A stretch of 39,169 nucleotides of DNA from an uncultured Bacteroidota bacterium. Lineage in GTDB: Bacteria > Bacteroidota > Bacteroidia > 2-12-FULL-35-15. The position numbers and the translations under genes are program-made. The stretch lies in contig CAIXIP010000108.1 in assembly GCA_903919535.1 (NCBI GenBank), positions 1 through 39,169 of the forward strand, read 5' to 3'. Shown one piece after another: positions 28,895 to 39,169 of this stretch. Below the pieces are notes generated by a model. The model made no database searches. It was not told the origin of the DNA and worked only from the letters and a program-made list of their open reading frames with translations. Position 1 is the stretch's first letter. Each line of letters opens with the position of its first letter.

Positions 28895-29389
28895 ATGAAC
28901 CGCATAATCAACAAATTGAGATTCAATTTTTCTGCAACATTTTTTTTGTTGGGTCTACTGCTGTTTAATTCCTGTGATCGCGCTCGAATATTCGAACAAA
29001 ATCAGAATATTGCTGAAGGAGGTTGGAATAGCAAAACCATTTTAAAATACGATGTTGATATCACAGATCCTGCCACCCCAGCAAATTTTTATATCAATGT
29101 TCGAAATGCAGATGGTTATCCTTACAACAATTTATACCTATTCATTAAAACAACTTTTCCGAACGGAAAAATGTCGAATGATACACTAGAGTGTGTTTTG
29201 GCAGACGAAAAAGGAAAATGGCTAGGAAGTGGAATGGGAGATATTTATGATAATCAAATACCTTTTAAACGAAATGTACGTTTTCCATTACCAGGAAAAT
29301 ATACGTTCGAAATACAACATGGCATGCGTACCGATATTGTTCCATTAATTATGGATATTGGCTTACGAATAGAAAAGGGAGAAAAATAA
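28895..29389 (+). CDS. gldH: Gliding motility lipoprotein GldH
   Basis: Lipobox LLFNSC, RARIFEQNQNIAEGGWNSKTILKYDVDITD, NVRNADGYPYNNLYLFI; start probably 28895 (signal peptide) rather than 28865. Confidence 0.85.
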   Translation: MNRIINKLRFNFSATFFLLGLLLFNSCDRARIFEQNQNIAEGGWNSKTILKYDVDITDPATPANFYINVRNADGYPYNNLYLFIKTTFPNGKMSNDTLECVLADEKGKWLGSGMGDIYDNQIPFKRNVRFPLPGKYTFEIQHGMRTDIVPLIMDIGLRIEKGEK

Positions 29390-29399
29390 GGAATATAAA

Positions 29400-31664
29400 A
29401 TGAGCGCAGAAAAAGCAAAAACAATAGATTTTAAAAAGTACGTATTTTGGTTTTGGATACTCTTTGCAGGGCCAGTTTTATCACTATTATTATTTGTATT
29501 TTGTGTTAGAATGTTTGCCGACCTACCTGATACAGAAGCACTACAAAATCCAAAAACAAATTTAGCAACCGAAGTTTTTTCAAGCGATATGAAAGTGCTT
29601 GGAAAATTTTACGCTGAAAATAGGACCAATGTTAAGTTCAAACAAATTTCCCCATACATTGTAAATGCACTTGTTGCTACCGAAGATGCACGTTTTTTTG
29701 AACACTCCGGAGTAGATGTAAGAGCTTTATTGAGAGCAGTAGCGGGTGCAGCAACAGGTAGTTCATCAAGTGGCGGAGGAAGTACGCTGACACAACAATT
29801 GGCAAAAATGCTTTTTCCTCGAGAAGACCTCGGAAAACTAGGCTTGATACTACGTAAATTCAAGGAGTGGATCATTGCCGTTAAACTAGAAAGAGAATAC
29901 ACCAAGGAAGAGATTATTGCCATGTATCTCAACAAGTTTGATTATGTGAATAATGCGGTTGGAATAAAATCTGCTGCTCAAATTTATTTTGGAACAACTC
30001 CGGATTCCTTACGTATCGAACAAGCTGCAACCCTTGTTGGGATGGCAAAAAACCCTGCCTATTTTAATCCTAATCGTTTTCACGACCGAGCAGAAGGACG
30101 AAGAAACACTGTATTGCAACAGATGGAAAAATATGGATATATAACAAAAGATCAATCTGATTCCTTGCAAAAGATCCCACTAAAATTAAAATTTCAACCT
30201 GAAGACCACAACGATGGATTAGCACCTTATTTCAGAGAATATTTAAGGGATGTGTTTTTGAAGAAGTGGTGTGAAGAGAATCCAAAAGCTGATGGAACAA
30301 AATACGATGTGTATCGCGATGGATTAAAAATTTATACGACCATTGATTCTCGAATGCAACGGTATGCCGAAGAAGCCGTTACAGAGCATTTGAAGGAATT
30401 ACAAGCCTCTTTTGATAAAGAATGTAAGAACAAAAGAAATGCACCTTTTGCATGGAACGTGAATAAGGAAGAGATAAAAAATATTATGCATCAAGGGATG
30501 AAACGTTCTGAACGTTATCGGGTATTGAAAAAAGCAGGAATGAGTGAACCGGATATTGAAAAAAACTTTAACACTAAGACAGAAATGGTCATTTTTTCAT
30601 GGAAAGGGCCAATCGATACTACAATGACACCGATGGATTCTGTTCGTTATTACAAAAGATTTTTACAAACAGGGTTTATGTCCATGGAGCCACAAACAGG
30701 TTACATCAAAGCATGGGTAGGAGGAATTGGTCATAAATTTTTTCAATACGATCACGTACAAATTGGACACTCAAGGCAAGTTGGTTCCACATTCAAACCT
30801 TTTGTTTATGCGCTTGCCATACAAGAAGGGTATTCCCCTTGTTACCGTGTACCTAACACAAGGACATGTATTGATATGCCTGCAGGACAACCACAATATT
30901 GCCCCGACAATTCGTCTGGTGAAGAAAAATTTGAAGGAAAAATGGTAACGCTTCAGTGGGCCCTGGCAAATTCCGTTAATTACATTTCTGCTTATTTAAT
31001 AAAACAATTTGGGGCAAACGCTGTTGCTGAACTGGCGCACAAAATGGGTATTGTGAGTAAAATTGACCCCACTCCATCCATTTGTTTAGGTACACCTGAA
31101 ATTTCGGTTTTCGAAATGGTAGGTGCAAATTCAACATTTGCAAACAAAGGCACTTGGATCGAACCAACTTTTGTAACCAGAATAGAAGATAAAAATGGAA
31201 AAGTATTAGCCGATTTTGTTCCTCGCACGGAAGAGGTTATGAACGAAGAAAAATCATATATTATGCTGCAATTAATGAAAGGTGTTGTTCAAATGGGAAC
31301 AGGTAGTCGCTTGCGCTTTCGTTATAAATTGAATAATCCGATTGCAGGAAAAACAGGTACCACACAAAATAATTCTGATGGCTGGTTCATGGGAATTACT
31401 CCTGACCTGGTTTCCGGATGCTGGGTTGGAGGCGAAGACAGAGCTGTACATTTTGACAGAACCGACCAAGGCCAAGGCGCATCGATGGCTTTACCTATTT
31501 GGGCTAAATACATGCAGAAAGTTTATGCTGATAAAACTTTGAAAATTTCACAAGGAGATTTTGAAAAACCATCAAAGAAAATTGATGTTGAAATGGATTG
31601 CAGCAAGTATAATAAAGAGATTGAAAGCGGAATTGAAAATTTTAATCAAACTGATGATTTTTAA
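29400..31664 (+). CDS. Bifunctional penicillin-binding protein 1A-type transglycosylase/transpeptidase
   Basis: ATEDARFFEHSGVD, GGSTLTQQLAKMLF, RKFKEWIIAVKLEREYTKEEIIAMYLN (GT51); GSTFKPFVYALA and AGKTGTTQNNSDGWFMG (transpeptidase). Confidence 0.95.
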   Translation: MSAEKAKTIDFKKYVFWFWILFAGPVLSLLLFVFCVRMFADLPDTEALQNPKTNLATEVFSSDMKVLGKFYAENRTNVKFKQISPYIVNALVATEDARFFEHSGVDVRALLRAVAGAATGSSSSGGGSTLTQQLAKMLFPREDLGKLGLILRKFKEWIIAVKLEREYTKEEIIAMYLNKFDYVNNAVGIKSAAQIYFGTTPDSLRIEQAATLVGMAKNPAYFNPNRFHDRAEGRRNTVLQQMEKYGYITKDQSDSLQKIPLKLKFQPEDHNDGLAPYFREYLRDVFLKKWCEENPKADGTKYDVYRDGLKIYTTIDSRMQRYAEEAVTEHLKELQASFDKECKNKRNAPFAWNVNKEEIKNIMHQGMKRSERYRVLKKAGMSEPDIEKNFNTKTEMVIFSWKGPIDTTMTPMDSVRYYKRFLQTGFMSMEPQTGYIKAWVGGIGHKFFQYDHVQIGHSRQVGSTFKPFVYALAIQEGYSPCYRVPNTRTCIDMPAGQPQYCPDNSSGEEKFEGKMVTLQWALANSVNYISAYLIKQFGANAVAELAHKMGIVSKIDPTPSICLGTPEISVFEMVGANSTFANKGTWIEPTFVTRIEDKNGKVLADFVPRTEEVMNEEKSYIMLQLMKGVVQMGTGSRLRFRYKLNNPIAGKTGTTQNNSDGWFMGITPDLVSGCWVGGEDRAVHFDRTDQGQGASMALPIWAKYMQKVYADKTLKISQGDFEKPSKKIDVEMDCSKYNKEIESGIENFNQTDDF

Positions 31665-31674
31665 TTAATTTAAT

Positions 31675-32382
31675 ATGAACAAAACAGTAAAAAATGCCGA
31701 TGAGGCAATCGGAGACATTAAGAACAATATGACCATCATGCTTGGTGGTTTTGGTTTATGCGGAATTCCTGAAAACTGTATTAATGCATTAGTTAAAAAG
31801 GGAGTAACTGGATTAACCTGTATATCAAACAATGCCGGTGTCGATGATTTTGGAATTGGATTGATGCTACAAACTCGACAAGTAAAAAAAATGATCTCTT
31901 CTTATGTTGGCGAAAATGCAGAATTCGAACGTCAATTATTGAGTGGAGAATTAGAAGTGGAACTTATTCCGCAAGGAACATTGGCAACACGCTGTTTGGC
32001 TTCCGGATACGGAATGCCTGCAATATTCACACCTGCAGGCGTAGGAACTGAAATTGCAATTGGAAAAGAATCCCGAAAATTTTTGGTAGATGGAGTTGAA
32101 AAAGAGTTTTTGATGGAAATGGCTTTTGACGCAGATTTTGCAATTGTAAAAGCTTGGAAAGGTGACACCCAAGGAAATTTAATTTATCGTGAAACTGCAC
32201 GAAATTTTAATCCAATGATGGCTATGGCAGGAAAAATAACCATTGCAGAGGTAGAAGAATTAGTTCCTGCTGGTGAATTAGATCCAGATCATATTCATAC
32301 TCCGGGAATTTATGTTCATAGAATTTTTCAAGGAGTGAATTATGAAAAACGTATTGAACAACTTACTGTACGCAAGAAATAA
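31675..32382 (+). CDS. scoA: 3-oxoacid CoA-transferase subunit A
   Basis: MLGGFGLCGIPENCINALVKKG; IPQGTLATRCLASGYGMPAIFTPAGVGTE. Confidence 0.92.
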   Translation: MNKTVKNADEAIGDIKNNMTIMLGGFGLCGIPENCINALVKKGVTGLTCISNNAGVDDFGIGLMLQTRQVKKMISSYVGENAEFERQLLSGELEVELIPQGTLATRCLASGYGMPAIFTPAGVGTEIAIGKESRKFLVDGVEKEFLMEMAFDADFAIVKAWKGDTQGNLIYRETARNFNPMMAMAGKITIAEVEELVPAGELDPDHIHTPGIYVHRIFQGVNYEKRIEQLTVRKK

Positions 32383-32408
32383 TTGGAACAATTTCAAATT
32401 ATAAAATT

Positions 32409-33065
32409 ATGTTAGATAAAATTGGAATCGCGAAACGCATCGCTAAAGAAATAAAAGATGGTTATTATGTGAATTTAGGAATTGGTATTCCAACACTGGT
32501 AGCGAATTATATTCCGAAAGGAATGAACGTTGTTTTGCAATCAGAAAACGGACTCTTAGGAATGGGGCCTTTCCCTTTTGAAGGAGAAGAAGATTCGGAT
32601 TTAATAAATGCAGGAAAACAAACAATTACAACTGTTCCTGGTTCAGCGTTTTTTGATTCGGCAATGAGTTTCGGAATGATACGTGCACGCAAGGTGGATC
32701 TAACAATACTTGGAGCAATGGAAGTTTCGGATAATGGAGATATTGCAAATTGGAAAATTCCTGGCAAAATGGTAAAAGGAATGGGTGGAGCAATGGACCT
32801 TGTCGCATCAGCAAAAAATATTATTGTTGCCATGCAACATGTAAATAAAGCTGGCGAATCAAAACTATTAACCAAATGTAGTTTGCCTTTAACCGGTGTG
32901 GGATGTGTTAAAAAAATTGTAACCGAATTAGCAGTAATTGATGTTACGCCACATGGGTTTAGATTACTTGAACGGGCTCCAGGAATCAGTGTTCAGGAAA
33001 TCGAAAATGCAACAGAAGGTCGTTTAATAATTGAAGGTGATATTCCGGAAATGATTATTGACTAA
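32409..33065 (+). CDS. scoB: 3-oxoacid CoA-transferase subunit B
   Basis: YVNLGIGIPTLVANYIP; SENGLLGMGPFP; SAMSFGMIRARKVDLTILGAMEV. Confidence 0.93.
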   Translation: MLDKIGIAKRIAKEIKDGYYVNLGIGIPTLVANYIPKGMNVVLQSENGLLGMGPFPFEGEEDSDLINAGKQTITTVPGSAFFDSAMSFGMIRARKVDLTILGAMEVSDNGDIANWKIPGKMVKGMGGAMDLVASAKNIIVAMQHVNKAGESKLLTKCSLPLTGVGCVKKIVTELAVIDVTPHGFRLLERAPGISVQEIENATEGRLIIEGDIPEMIID

Positions 33066-33068
33066 ATA

Positions 33069-34550
33069 ATGGAATACTCAGCAAATGCCAAGAATAATTC
33101 AGCAACAGGCTTGCTAATTATTCTTGGCATTTTAATTTTCTCTTATACTGTTATTCGTGCTTTCTTATTGGCAATTACTTGGGATGAAGCATATACATAT
33201 TTAGAATTTGTGCGCAATGGAAAATTTATTCCAGATAAATTTGACCAAATGTCTGCCAACAATCATTTATTAAACACCTGGCTTGACATTTTTTTTGTAA
33301 AATGCTTTGGTGTAAATGAATTTGTATTGCGTTTACCTTCGTTATTCGGACACCTATTATTTCTTTTTTACTCTGCAAAACTCGTTACTAACTTTGAAAA
33401 TAAAGGAATAATTTTTTGTTCTTTTTTTATTCTTAATGTAAATCCGTACATGCTTGATTACTTTTCTTTGTCTCGTGGATATGGACTTTCATGGGGGTTA
33501 ATGATGACAAGTGTTTATTATTTATTTTTATTTCAGAGCAAGGGTTATCGTAAATTGTTTGCTATTATATCTATTGTTTTAGCAGCTTTAGCAACATTAG
33601 CAAATTTTGTTTTGCTGAATTACTGTTTGGCATTATACGGTTTTATAACAATCCTAATTTGTTATAAATATTTTAACTCTGAGGGAGCAAGGTCAAACAA
33701 AATATTCAAAATCATCAAAGAACTCCTTGTACCAAGCATTATCATAATTATATTTTTAGGAATTATTGTTCCCTTTTTATTTCATTTTAAACAAGCAGGA
33801 ACACTTTTTTGGGGAGGTCAGAAAAGTTTTTGGACAGATAGCATTAGCGAAACAATTAACCGAAATTTGTATGAACTAAAATTTAACCTTTTTATTCATT
33901 GGTTACTCAAAGCGTTTATGCTTTTTGTTGTTTTAGCTGGATGTATATTTATTGGACATAAATATTTTAAAACACGAGCCACTATTGATAATTTATTTGT
34001 TGCTGCTTTAATTACTTTAATTGGTTTTATTGTGCTTAGTACAACCTTACAGTATTATCTAATTGACACCCCCTATCTAACAGACAGAACAGCTATGTTT
34101 ATTGTAATATTGTTTAATTTATTATTTGTTGTTCTTATTAATGAGTTTTCTAAAGAAAAACCCAAGGCTGTTTTTTTAATTTATTCTGCTGCAGGTTTGC
34201 TATTTTTTCATTTCGCTTATTCTTCGAATTTAAAATATGTGTTGGATTGGAAATTTGATGCAGATACAAAAGGTGTTATTGCAGAATTAGAAAACCAAAG
34301 ACCATTAAATGAATTGAAATCGAATCAAACAATCGGAACACATTATTTGTATTCGCCCAGTCTCGATTTTTACAGAGCGACAAATAAAATAGATTGGATA
34401 ACCTGCGACATTTTTGACGATAGTACTATTTCAAAATATGATTATATTTATCTTTCGCTAGCAGATTTTGAGCGAATAAATAATGACAACCTAACTGAAA
34501 TTAAAATATTTCCAATCACAAAAAGTATTCTGGCAAAGGTTAATTTTTAA
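33069..34550 (+). CDS. Multi-TM protein, probable GT-C (GT39/PMT-like) glycosyltransferase
   Basis: Many hydrophobic helices; WDEAYTYLEFVRNGKF acidic motif after the first TM, as in GT-C enzymes. Confidence 0.6.
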   Translation: MEYSANAKNNSATGLLIILGILIFSYTVIRAFLLAITWDEAYTYLEFVRNGKFIPDKFDQMSANNHLLNTWLDIFFVKCFGVNEFVLRLPSLFGHLLFLFYSAKLVTNFENKGIIFCSFFILNVNPYMLDYFSLSRGYGLSWGLMMTSVYYLFLFQSKGYRKLFAIISIVLAALATLANFVLLNYCLALYGFITILICYKYFNSEGARSNKIFKIIKELLVPSIIIIIFLGIIVPFLFHFKQAGTLFWGGQKSFWTDSISETINRNLYELKFNLFIHWLLKAFMLFVVLAGCIFIGHKYFKTRATIDNLFVAALITLIGFIVLSTTLQYYLIDTPYLTDRTAMFIVILFNLLFVVLINEFSKEKPKAVFLIYSAAGLLFFHFAYSSNLKYVLDWKFDADTKGVIAELENQRPLNELKSNQTIGTHYLYSPSLDFYRATNKIDWITCDIFDDSTISKYDYIYLSLADFERINNDNLTEIKIFPITKSILAKVNF

Positions 34551-34564
34551 AACAATTTCGTAAA

Positions 34565-36133
34565 ATGAAAACTTCTCAATTTTTCTGGAAGAATGAAAAA
34601 TATTTCTTTGGAATATTGATTTTACTTTTTTTGATTCCTGTTATTGTATCTAAGTTTTTTCCCACCATGGATGGTCCAGCTCATTTATATAATGGACATC
34701 TATTAAATCAACTATGGTTCCATGGCTCCCCTGAAGTTTTTCAATTTTTTGATGTAAATACCCATACAGAAACAAATTGGATCAATCATATTTGGTTTGC
34801 TTTTATGTTTAATTTTTTTCCTGCATTTATAGTTGAAAAAAGTTTTCTTATTCTTTATATAGTTACTCTTGTGTATTCATTTAGGAGGTTGATAATAACA
34901 TTAGCTGGCACATCAAAACAAGCCTTCTTGGCCTCTTATTTAATATTTCCTTTTGTATATTCTTTCCCATTTTGTATGGGTTTTTTTAATTTTTGCATCG
35001 GAATTCCAATACTATTTGTTTGTGTGACATTTTGGGTAAATACAGCAAATAAATGGAATGCATACAGAATTATCATGTTGCTATTTTTAACAAGCCTACT
35101 GTACCTTACACACCTTTTCAATTTTTTATTTTTTGGATTAATAATTTTTATTTTCGAAGCGAAAAGTGCAATAAATTCAAAGGAGATAAAAAGTTTTTTC
35201 CGTCAATTACTTTTTCTTTTTATAACAACTTTACCTGGGATTCTCTTTACTAGCCGCTTTGTTTTCTCAAACAACGGAGGGTTTGTCACAAAATACTTAA
35301 GCACAACAGATCTTATAAAAGGGCTAACCGACATGTCACCCTTAATCACCCTAAGTTATAATAAAGAAAAAACTTTTTCTCAAATAATTTTGTTTTGTGT
35401 AGTGATACTAATCCTAATAGTTGTTTATAATATATTTAAAGACCAACAAACTAAAAAGAACTTTAAGTCTAACAGTTTTTGGCTAATCATAGCGTTTTTA
35501 ATGCTCATTTTATACTTTACTGTCCCCGACTGGATGCTTTCTGGTGGTGGAATTTCGATACGATTAGCTTTGTTCTTTTTCTTAATCATTATCATTTGGA
35601 TTGCGACAATTGGACTTTCTGTAAAACAACTTTTTTTCCCTTTAAGTATAATTCTTGGCTCAGCACTTTATTTAGTTTATTATCATACCGTAGAAACAAA
35701 AACATTAAGTGAAGATGCTGCAGAAATGGCTTCGGCAGCTAATTATATTGAAGAAGGAAAAACTCTTTTACCACTCAATTACTCACAAAATTGGCTTCAC
35801 AGCAATTATTCAAATTACATTGGAACGGAAAAATTTATTGTTGTATTAGATAACTACGAAGCTACAACAGCTTTTCCACTACTTTGGAAAAAGAACGAAA
35901 ACCCTTATGACCTGATTGGAAATTTTGGGAATCTGAATCCCTGTATTACAATTGAAAAGTATGAAAAGCAGACTGGACATAGGATAGATTATATTACCCG
36001 CTGGTGTTTTAATAAAGAAAGCAAAGATTCCTGTTCTACTGAAACTGAAAGATTAATACTTCAAAATTTTGAGTTGATATACACTTCTACTTATAAAAAA
36101 TTAGAGTTGTTTAAAAGAAAATATAAAAATTGA
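34565..36133 (+). CDS. Multi-TM protein, possible GT-C-like glycosyltransferase
   Basis: Many hydrophobic helices; FFPTMDGPAHLYNGHLL after the first TM. Confidence 0.5.
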   Translation: MKTSQFFWKNEKYFFGILILLFLIPVIVSKFFPTMDGPAHLYNGHLLNQLWFHGSPEVFQFFDVNTHTETNWINHIWFAFMFNFFPAFIVEKSFLILYIVTLVYSFRRLIITLAGTSKQAFLASYLIFPFVYSFPFCMGFFNFCIGIPILFVCVTFWVNTANKWNAYRIIMLLFLTSLLYLTHLFNFLFFGLIIFIFEAKSAINSKEIKSFFRQLLFLFITTLPGILFTSRFVFSNNGGFVTKYLSTTDLIKGLTDMSPLITLSYNKEKTFSQIILFCVVILILIVVYNIFKDQQTKKNFKSNSFWLIIAFLMLILYFTVPDWMLSGGGISIRLALFFFLIIIIWIATIGLSVKQLFFPLSIILGSALYLVYYHTVETKTLSEDAAEMASAANYIEEGKTLLPLNYSQNWLHSNYSNYIGTEKFIVVLDNYEATTAFPLLWKKNENPYDLIGNFGNLNPCITIEKYEKQTGHRIDYITRWCFNKESKDSCSTETERLILQNFELIYTSTYKKLELFKRKYKN

Positions 36134-36296
36134 TTGTCGCTTCTTGAATTAAAAGCAATTTTGGGTTTCCCCTAATTTTATTCAAATTTATTCCCTAAAA
36201 AAAACAATTAGGCGCCTAAATTATGAGCGAATAATTGCAAGAAAAAATTATGTAAATGATTTAAAATTAGCATATTTGCAGTTAAGACAAAACTAA

Positions 36297-37043
36297 ATGG
36301 AAAAACCGTCAGAATTTTTTTATAAAACGATAGATAAAGAGGGGTTTGAAACACTTGATGTTATTTCTGAAGCCGACAATTTTAATGACTGGATGTACAA
36401 CACCATTAAGCCATATTGTAAAGGAAAAATATTAGAAATTGGGAGTGGACTCGGAAATATTTCAAGTTATTTTATCAAAGATAATTTCAATATTTTTCTT
36501 ACTGATATCCGAGACAATTATTGTGATGAGTTAAAAAGAAAATTTTCTACAAATAAAAATGTAATTGGAATCGAAAATATTGATTTGGTAGATCCTGATT
36601 TTGACACAAAATATGCCCAACACTTAAATTCCTTTGATACAGTTTTTGCTCTTAATGTTATTGAACATATTGAAGATGATACTTTAGCAATCAAAAACTG
36701 CAAAAAATTGTTGTCAAAAGGTGGCCGCTTAATTATTCTGGTTCCTGCTTATCAAAAGCTCTATAATACTTTTGATAAAGAGCTTTATCATTACAGAAGA
36801 TATACATCCAAACAAATGGAAAATATATTTTCAAAAAATGAAATAACTATTAAAAAATCTTTTTATTTCAATTTCTTGGGAATATTTGGCTGGTATATTT
36901 CCGGCAAAATGATGCATAAAAAAATTATTCCTAAATCTCAAATGAATTTTTATAATAAAATTGTTTTTATTGCAAAAATTCTTGACATAATATCCTTAAA
37001 AAAAATCGGCCTTTCATCAATTGTTATTGGCGAAAAAAAATAA
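36297..37043 (+). CDS. Class I SAM-dependent methyltransferase
   Basis: [17 protein letters not shown] (motif I); [30 protein letters not shown]. Confidence 0.88.
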   Translation: MEKPSEFFYKTIDKEGFETLDVISEADNFNDWMYNTIKPYCKGKILEIGSGLGNISSYFIKDNFNIFLTDIRDNYCDELKRKFSTNKNVIGIENIDLVDPDFDTKYAQHLNSFDTVFALNVIEHIEDDTLAIKNCKKLLSKGGRLIILVPAYQKLYNTFDKELYHYRRYTSKQMENIFSKNEITIKKSFYFNFLGIFGWYISGKMMHKKIIPKSQMNFYNKIVFIAKILDIISLKKIGLSSIVIGEKK

Positions 37044-37050
37044 ATACTTC

Positions 37051-37773
37051 ATGGATTTTAAAAAACTATCAATTGTTATTCCTGCATACAACGAAGGCAA
37101 AACTATTCACTTAATTTTAAATAAAATTGCTGCAGTCCAATTAATTAATAATATCGAAAAAGAAATTATTATTGTTAATGATTGCTCTAGCGATGATACC
37201 GCACAATCAATTGAAAATTATACAAAAAGCAACCCTCATTTAACTATTCAACTTTTTAATCAGTCAACCAATCAAGGCAAGGGAGCTGCTCTTCACAAGG
37301 GAATATCGTTAGCCACAGGTGAATATATAATTATTCAAGATGCAGATTTAGAATATGACCCAGAAGAATACAACCTCTTAATCAAACCCGTTTTAGACGG
37401 TTTTGCTGATGTTGTTTATGGTTCCCGATTTATTGGAGGCAACGCACATCGAATTTTATTTTTTTGGCATACAATCGGGAACAAACTTTTAACTTTCTCA
37501 TCTAACATGTTCACGAATTTAAATTTGTCGGATATGGAAACATGTTACAAACTTTTCCCAACAGAAATAATTCAAAAAATTAATTTAAAGGAAAAACGAT
37601 TTGGTTTCGAACCCGAAGTAACAGCCAAAATTGCTCGCGTTAAGAATATCCGCATTTACGAAGTTGGGATTTCTTATTATGGAAGAACATTTGAAGAGGG
37701 GAAAAAAATTGGATGGAAAGATGGCTTTAGAGCATTGTGGTGCATTTTGAAATATAATATATTTAGCCATTAA
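37051..37773 (+). CDS. Family 2 glycosyltransferase, polyprenyl-phosphate sugar synthase-like (DPM1-like), no C-terminal TM
   Basis: [72 protein letters not shown]. Track start 37021 is TTG inside the preceding gene; ATG at 37051 is preferred. Confidence 0.88.
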   Translation: MDFKKLSIVIPAYNEGKTIHLILNKIAAVQLINNIEKEIIIVNDCSSDDTAQSIENYTKSNPHLTIQLFNQSTNQGKGAALHKGISLATGEYIIIQDADLEYDPEEYNLLIKPVLDGFADVVYGSRFIGGNAHRILFFWHTIGNKLLTFSSNMFTNLNLSDMETCYKLFPTEIIQKINLKEKRFGFEPEVTAKIARVKNIRIYEVGISYYGRTFEEGKKIGWKDGFRALWCILKYNIFSH

Positions 37774-37812
37774 TTGAGTCAAATATCAAAACACCCGATT
37801 TATAATTAAACA

Positions 37813-39169
37813 ATGAAAAAAAAAATAACAACGTTTTTTAATCTCCATAGTTTAATTTTCTTGGCGCTATTTATTGTTGGCCTTTATTTAACTGCAATAA
37901 AAATAATGGGGCCAAATTTCGACCGAATACCCGGTGATATGGCAGATTCCCGTTTATGCAATTATTTTTTAGAACACGGACATTTATTTTTTACTGGAAA
38001 AGAAGCAAATTACTGGAATGCTCCTTTTATGTATCCAGAAAAAAACGTGATAACCTATTCAGAAAATTTACTTGGAACACTTCCAATATATTCTGCTTTA
38101 CGTTTTTTAAATTTTAATCCAGAATCTGCTTTTCAAGGCTGGATAATTATTTTATTTGCATTAAATTTTTTAGCCGCTGTTTATGCCTTATTTAAGTTAT
38201 CAGGAAACTTAGCTATTGCATCAGTTGGCGCCTATATTTTTGCGTTTTCTATGCCCATTATCGCACAAATGAACCACCCTCAGGTATTCCCTAGGTTTAT
38301 CATTCCATTAGTTTTTTTATGGCTGATTTCTTTCTTTAAAACTCAAAAAATAAAATATTTCAGCGGCCTTATTCTAGGTATTGTTTTCCAATTTTATGCC
38401 TGTATTTATCTGGGGTTTTTACTTGCTTTCTGTGTTCTAATTTGTATGATTGTATTTTTGTTTTATGTAAAACAAATAAAAATATTTGTGCAAGATTTAG
38501 GATGGAAAAAAATATTTCAAATAGTTGGCTGGGGGGCTATTTCTTTAGCTTTATTGATCCCTCTTTTATACCCCTATTATGAAAGAGCAAAAATATCTGG
38601 CACAAGAACCTATGAAGAAGTAATAAATTCAATCCCGTACATTCGATCATATTTTTTTGCATGGCAAGGATCTTATTTATGGACATTTTTAACAAAAACT
38701 GCTTTAAATGTTCCTGTCTGGTGGGATCATTTTTTATTTCCAGGAGGAATCGTTGTTCTTTGTATAATATTGTTCGTGTTTATCGGCTATAAACAACCAA
38801 GTAGTGATTTCAAAAAAGGAGCAATTGCCATTTTTATTTCTACTCTGCTTATTTTAATATTCACACTGCAATTTAATGGACATAGCTTATATAAATTTAT
38901 TTATCATATTCCAGGATTTTCTTCAATGCGGGCTGTAGGCCGAATAATAAATGTTGAATTATTTTTATTTGCTCTTATTGTAACGTTTTCCTTTACTTGG
39001 ATAGTGGATAAAATGAAATACAAAAGTATATTCCTTTTGTTAATTGCAGCTTTATGCATTGTTGATAAATATTCAACTGATACAATGGGAACATACAGTA
39101 AAAAAGATTCTCAAGATCGTATTACTGCTATAGAAGATAAACTAAAGGAAAAACATTATTCTGAATATA
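37813..39169 (+). CDS. Multi-TM membrane protein, possibly GT-C-like, truncated by the window end
   Basis: ATG at 37813 open to the edge: MKKKITTFFNLHSLIFLALFIVGLYLTAIKIMGPNFDRIPGDMADSRLCNYFLEHG…; not in the ORF track because no stop is present. Confidence 0.7.
   Translation, partial: MKKKITTFFNLHSLIFLALFIVGLYLTAIKIMGPNFDRIPGDMADSRLCNYFLEHGHLFFTGKEANYWNAPFMYPEKNVITYSENLLGTLPIYSALRFLNFNPESAFQGWIIILFALNFLAAVYALFKLSGNLAIASVGAYIFAFSMPIIAQMNHPQVFPRFIIPLVFLWLISFFKTQKIKYFSGLILGIVFQFYACIYLGFLLAFCVLICMIVFLFYVKQIKIFVQDLGWKKIFQIVGWGAISLALLIPLLYPYYERAKISGTRTYEEVINSIPYIRSYFFAWQGSYLWTFLTKTALNVPVWWDHFLFPGGIVVLCIILFVFIGYKQPSSDFKKGAIAIFISTLLILIFTLQFNGHSLYKFIYHIPGFSSMRAVGRIINVELFLFALIVTFSFTWIVDKMKYKSIFLLLIAALCIVDKYSTDTMGTYSKKDSQDRITAIEDKLKEKHYSEY

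Noticed and set aside
37021-37050. Track start (TTG) for the GT2 gene
   Set aside because: It would overlap the methyltransferase end; ATG at 37051 gives the canonical N-terminus [16 protein letters not shown].
1-39169. tRNA/rRNA genes, transposases, integrases, prophage or restriction genes
   Set aside because: None recognised by eye on either strand. A tRNAscan/Infernal run would be needed to exclude small RNAs.

Overview
AT-rich, gene-dense chromosomal segment of a Bacteroidota genome. Lineage evidence: GldH, a type IX secretion (T9SS) sorting domain, DUF4920 and a TACTTTTG-type -7 promoter. Most genes are housekeeping or widely conserved: typA, thioesterase, ssb, S8 peptidase, bacilliredoxin, M16 peptidase, tadA, glyS, ybeY, pgk, sdpR/sdpI, holB, ricT-like PSP1, gldH, PBP1A and scoA/scoB. 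I found no CRISPR array, rRNA, tRNA, prophage or transposase. The less ordinary content is: (1) a decayed orphan T9SS C-terminal sorting domain just upstream of an intact, paralogous T9SS cargo gene with five ~89-aa tandem repeats; (2) two intergenic inverted-repeat elements resembling dispersed repeats; (3) very long perfect palindromic terminators, including a loopless 50-bp palindrome; (4) a 3'-terminal cluster of three predicted multi-TM GT-C-like proteins with a SAM methyltransferase and a DPM1-like GT2, which is the best candidate for an uncharacterised system; (5) a tailless SSB next to a palindromic operator-like site; (6) a DUF4920 lipoprotein gene overlapping a CXXCH lipoprotein gene. 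I did not find compelling evidence for a wholly new defence or mobile system. All family calls come from reading motifs, with no database search.
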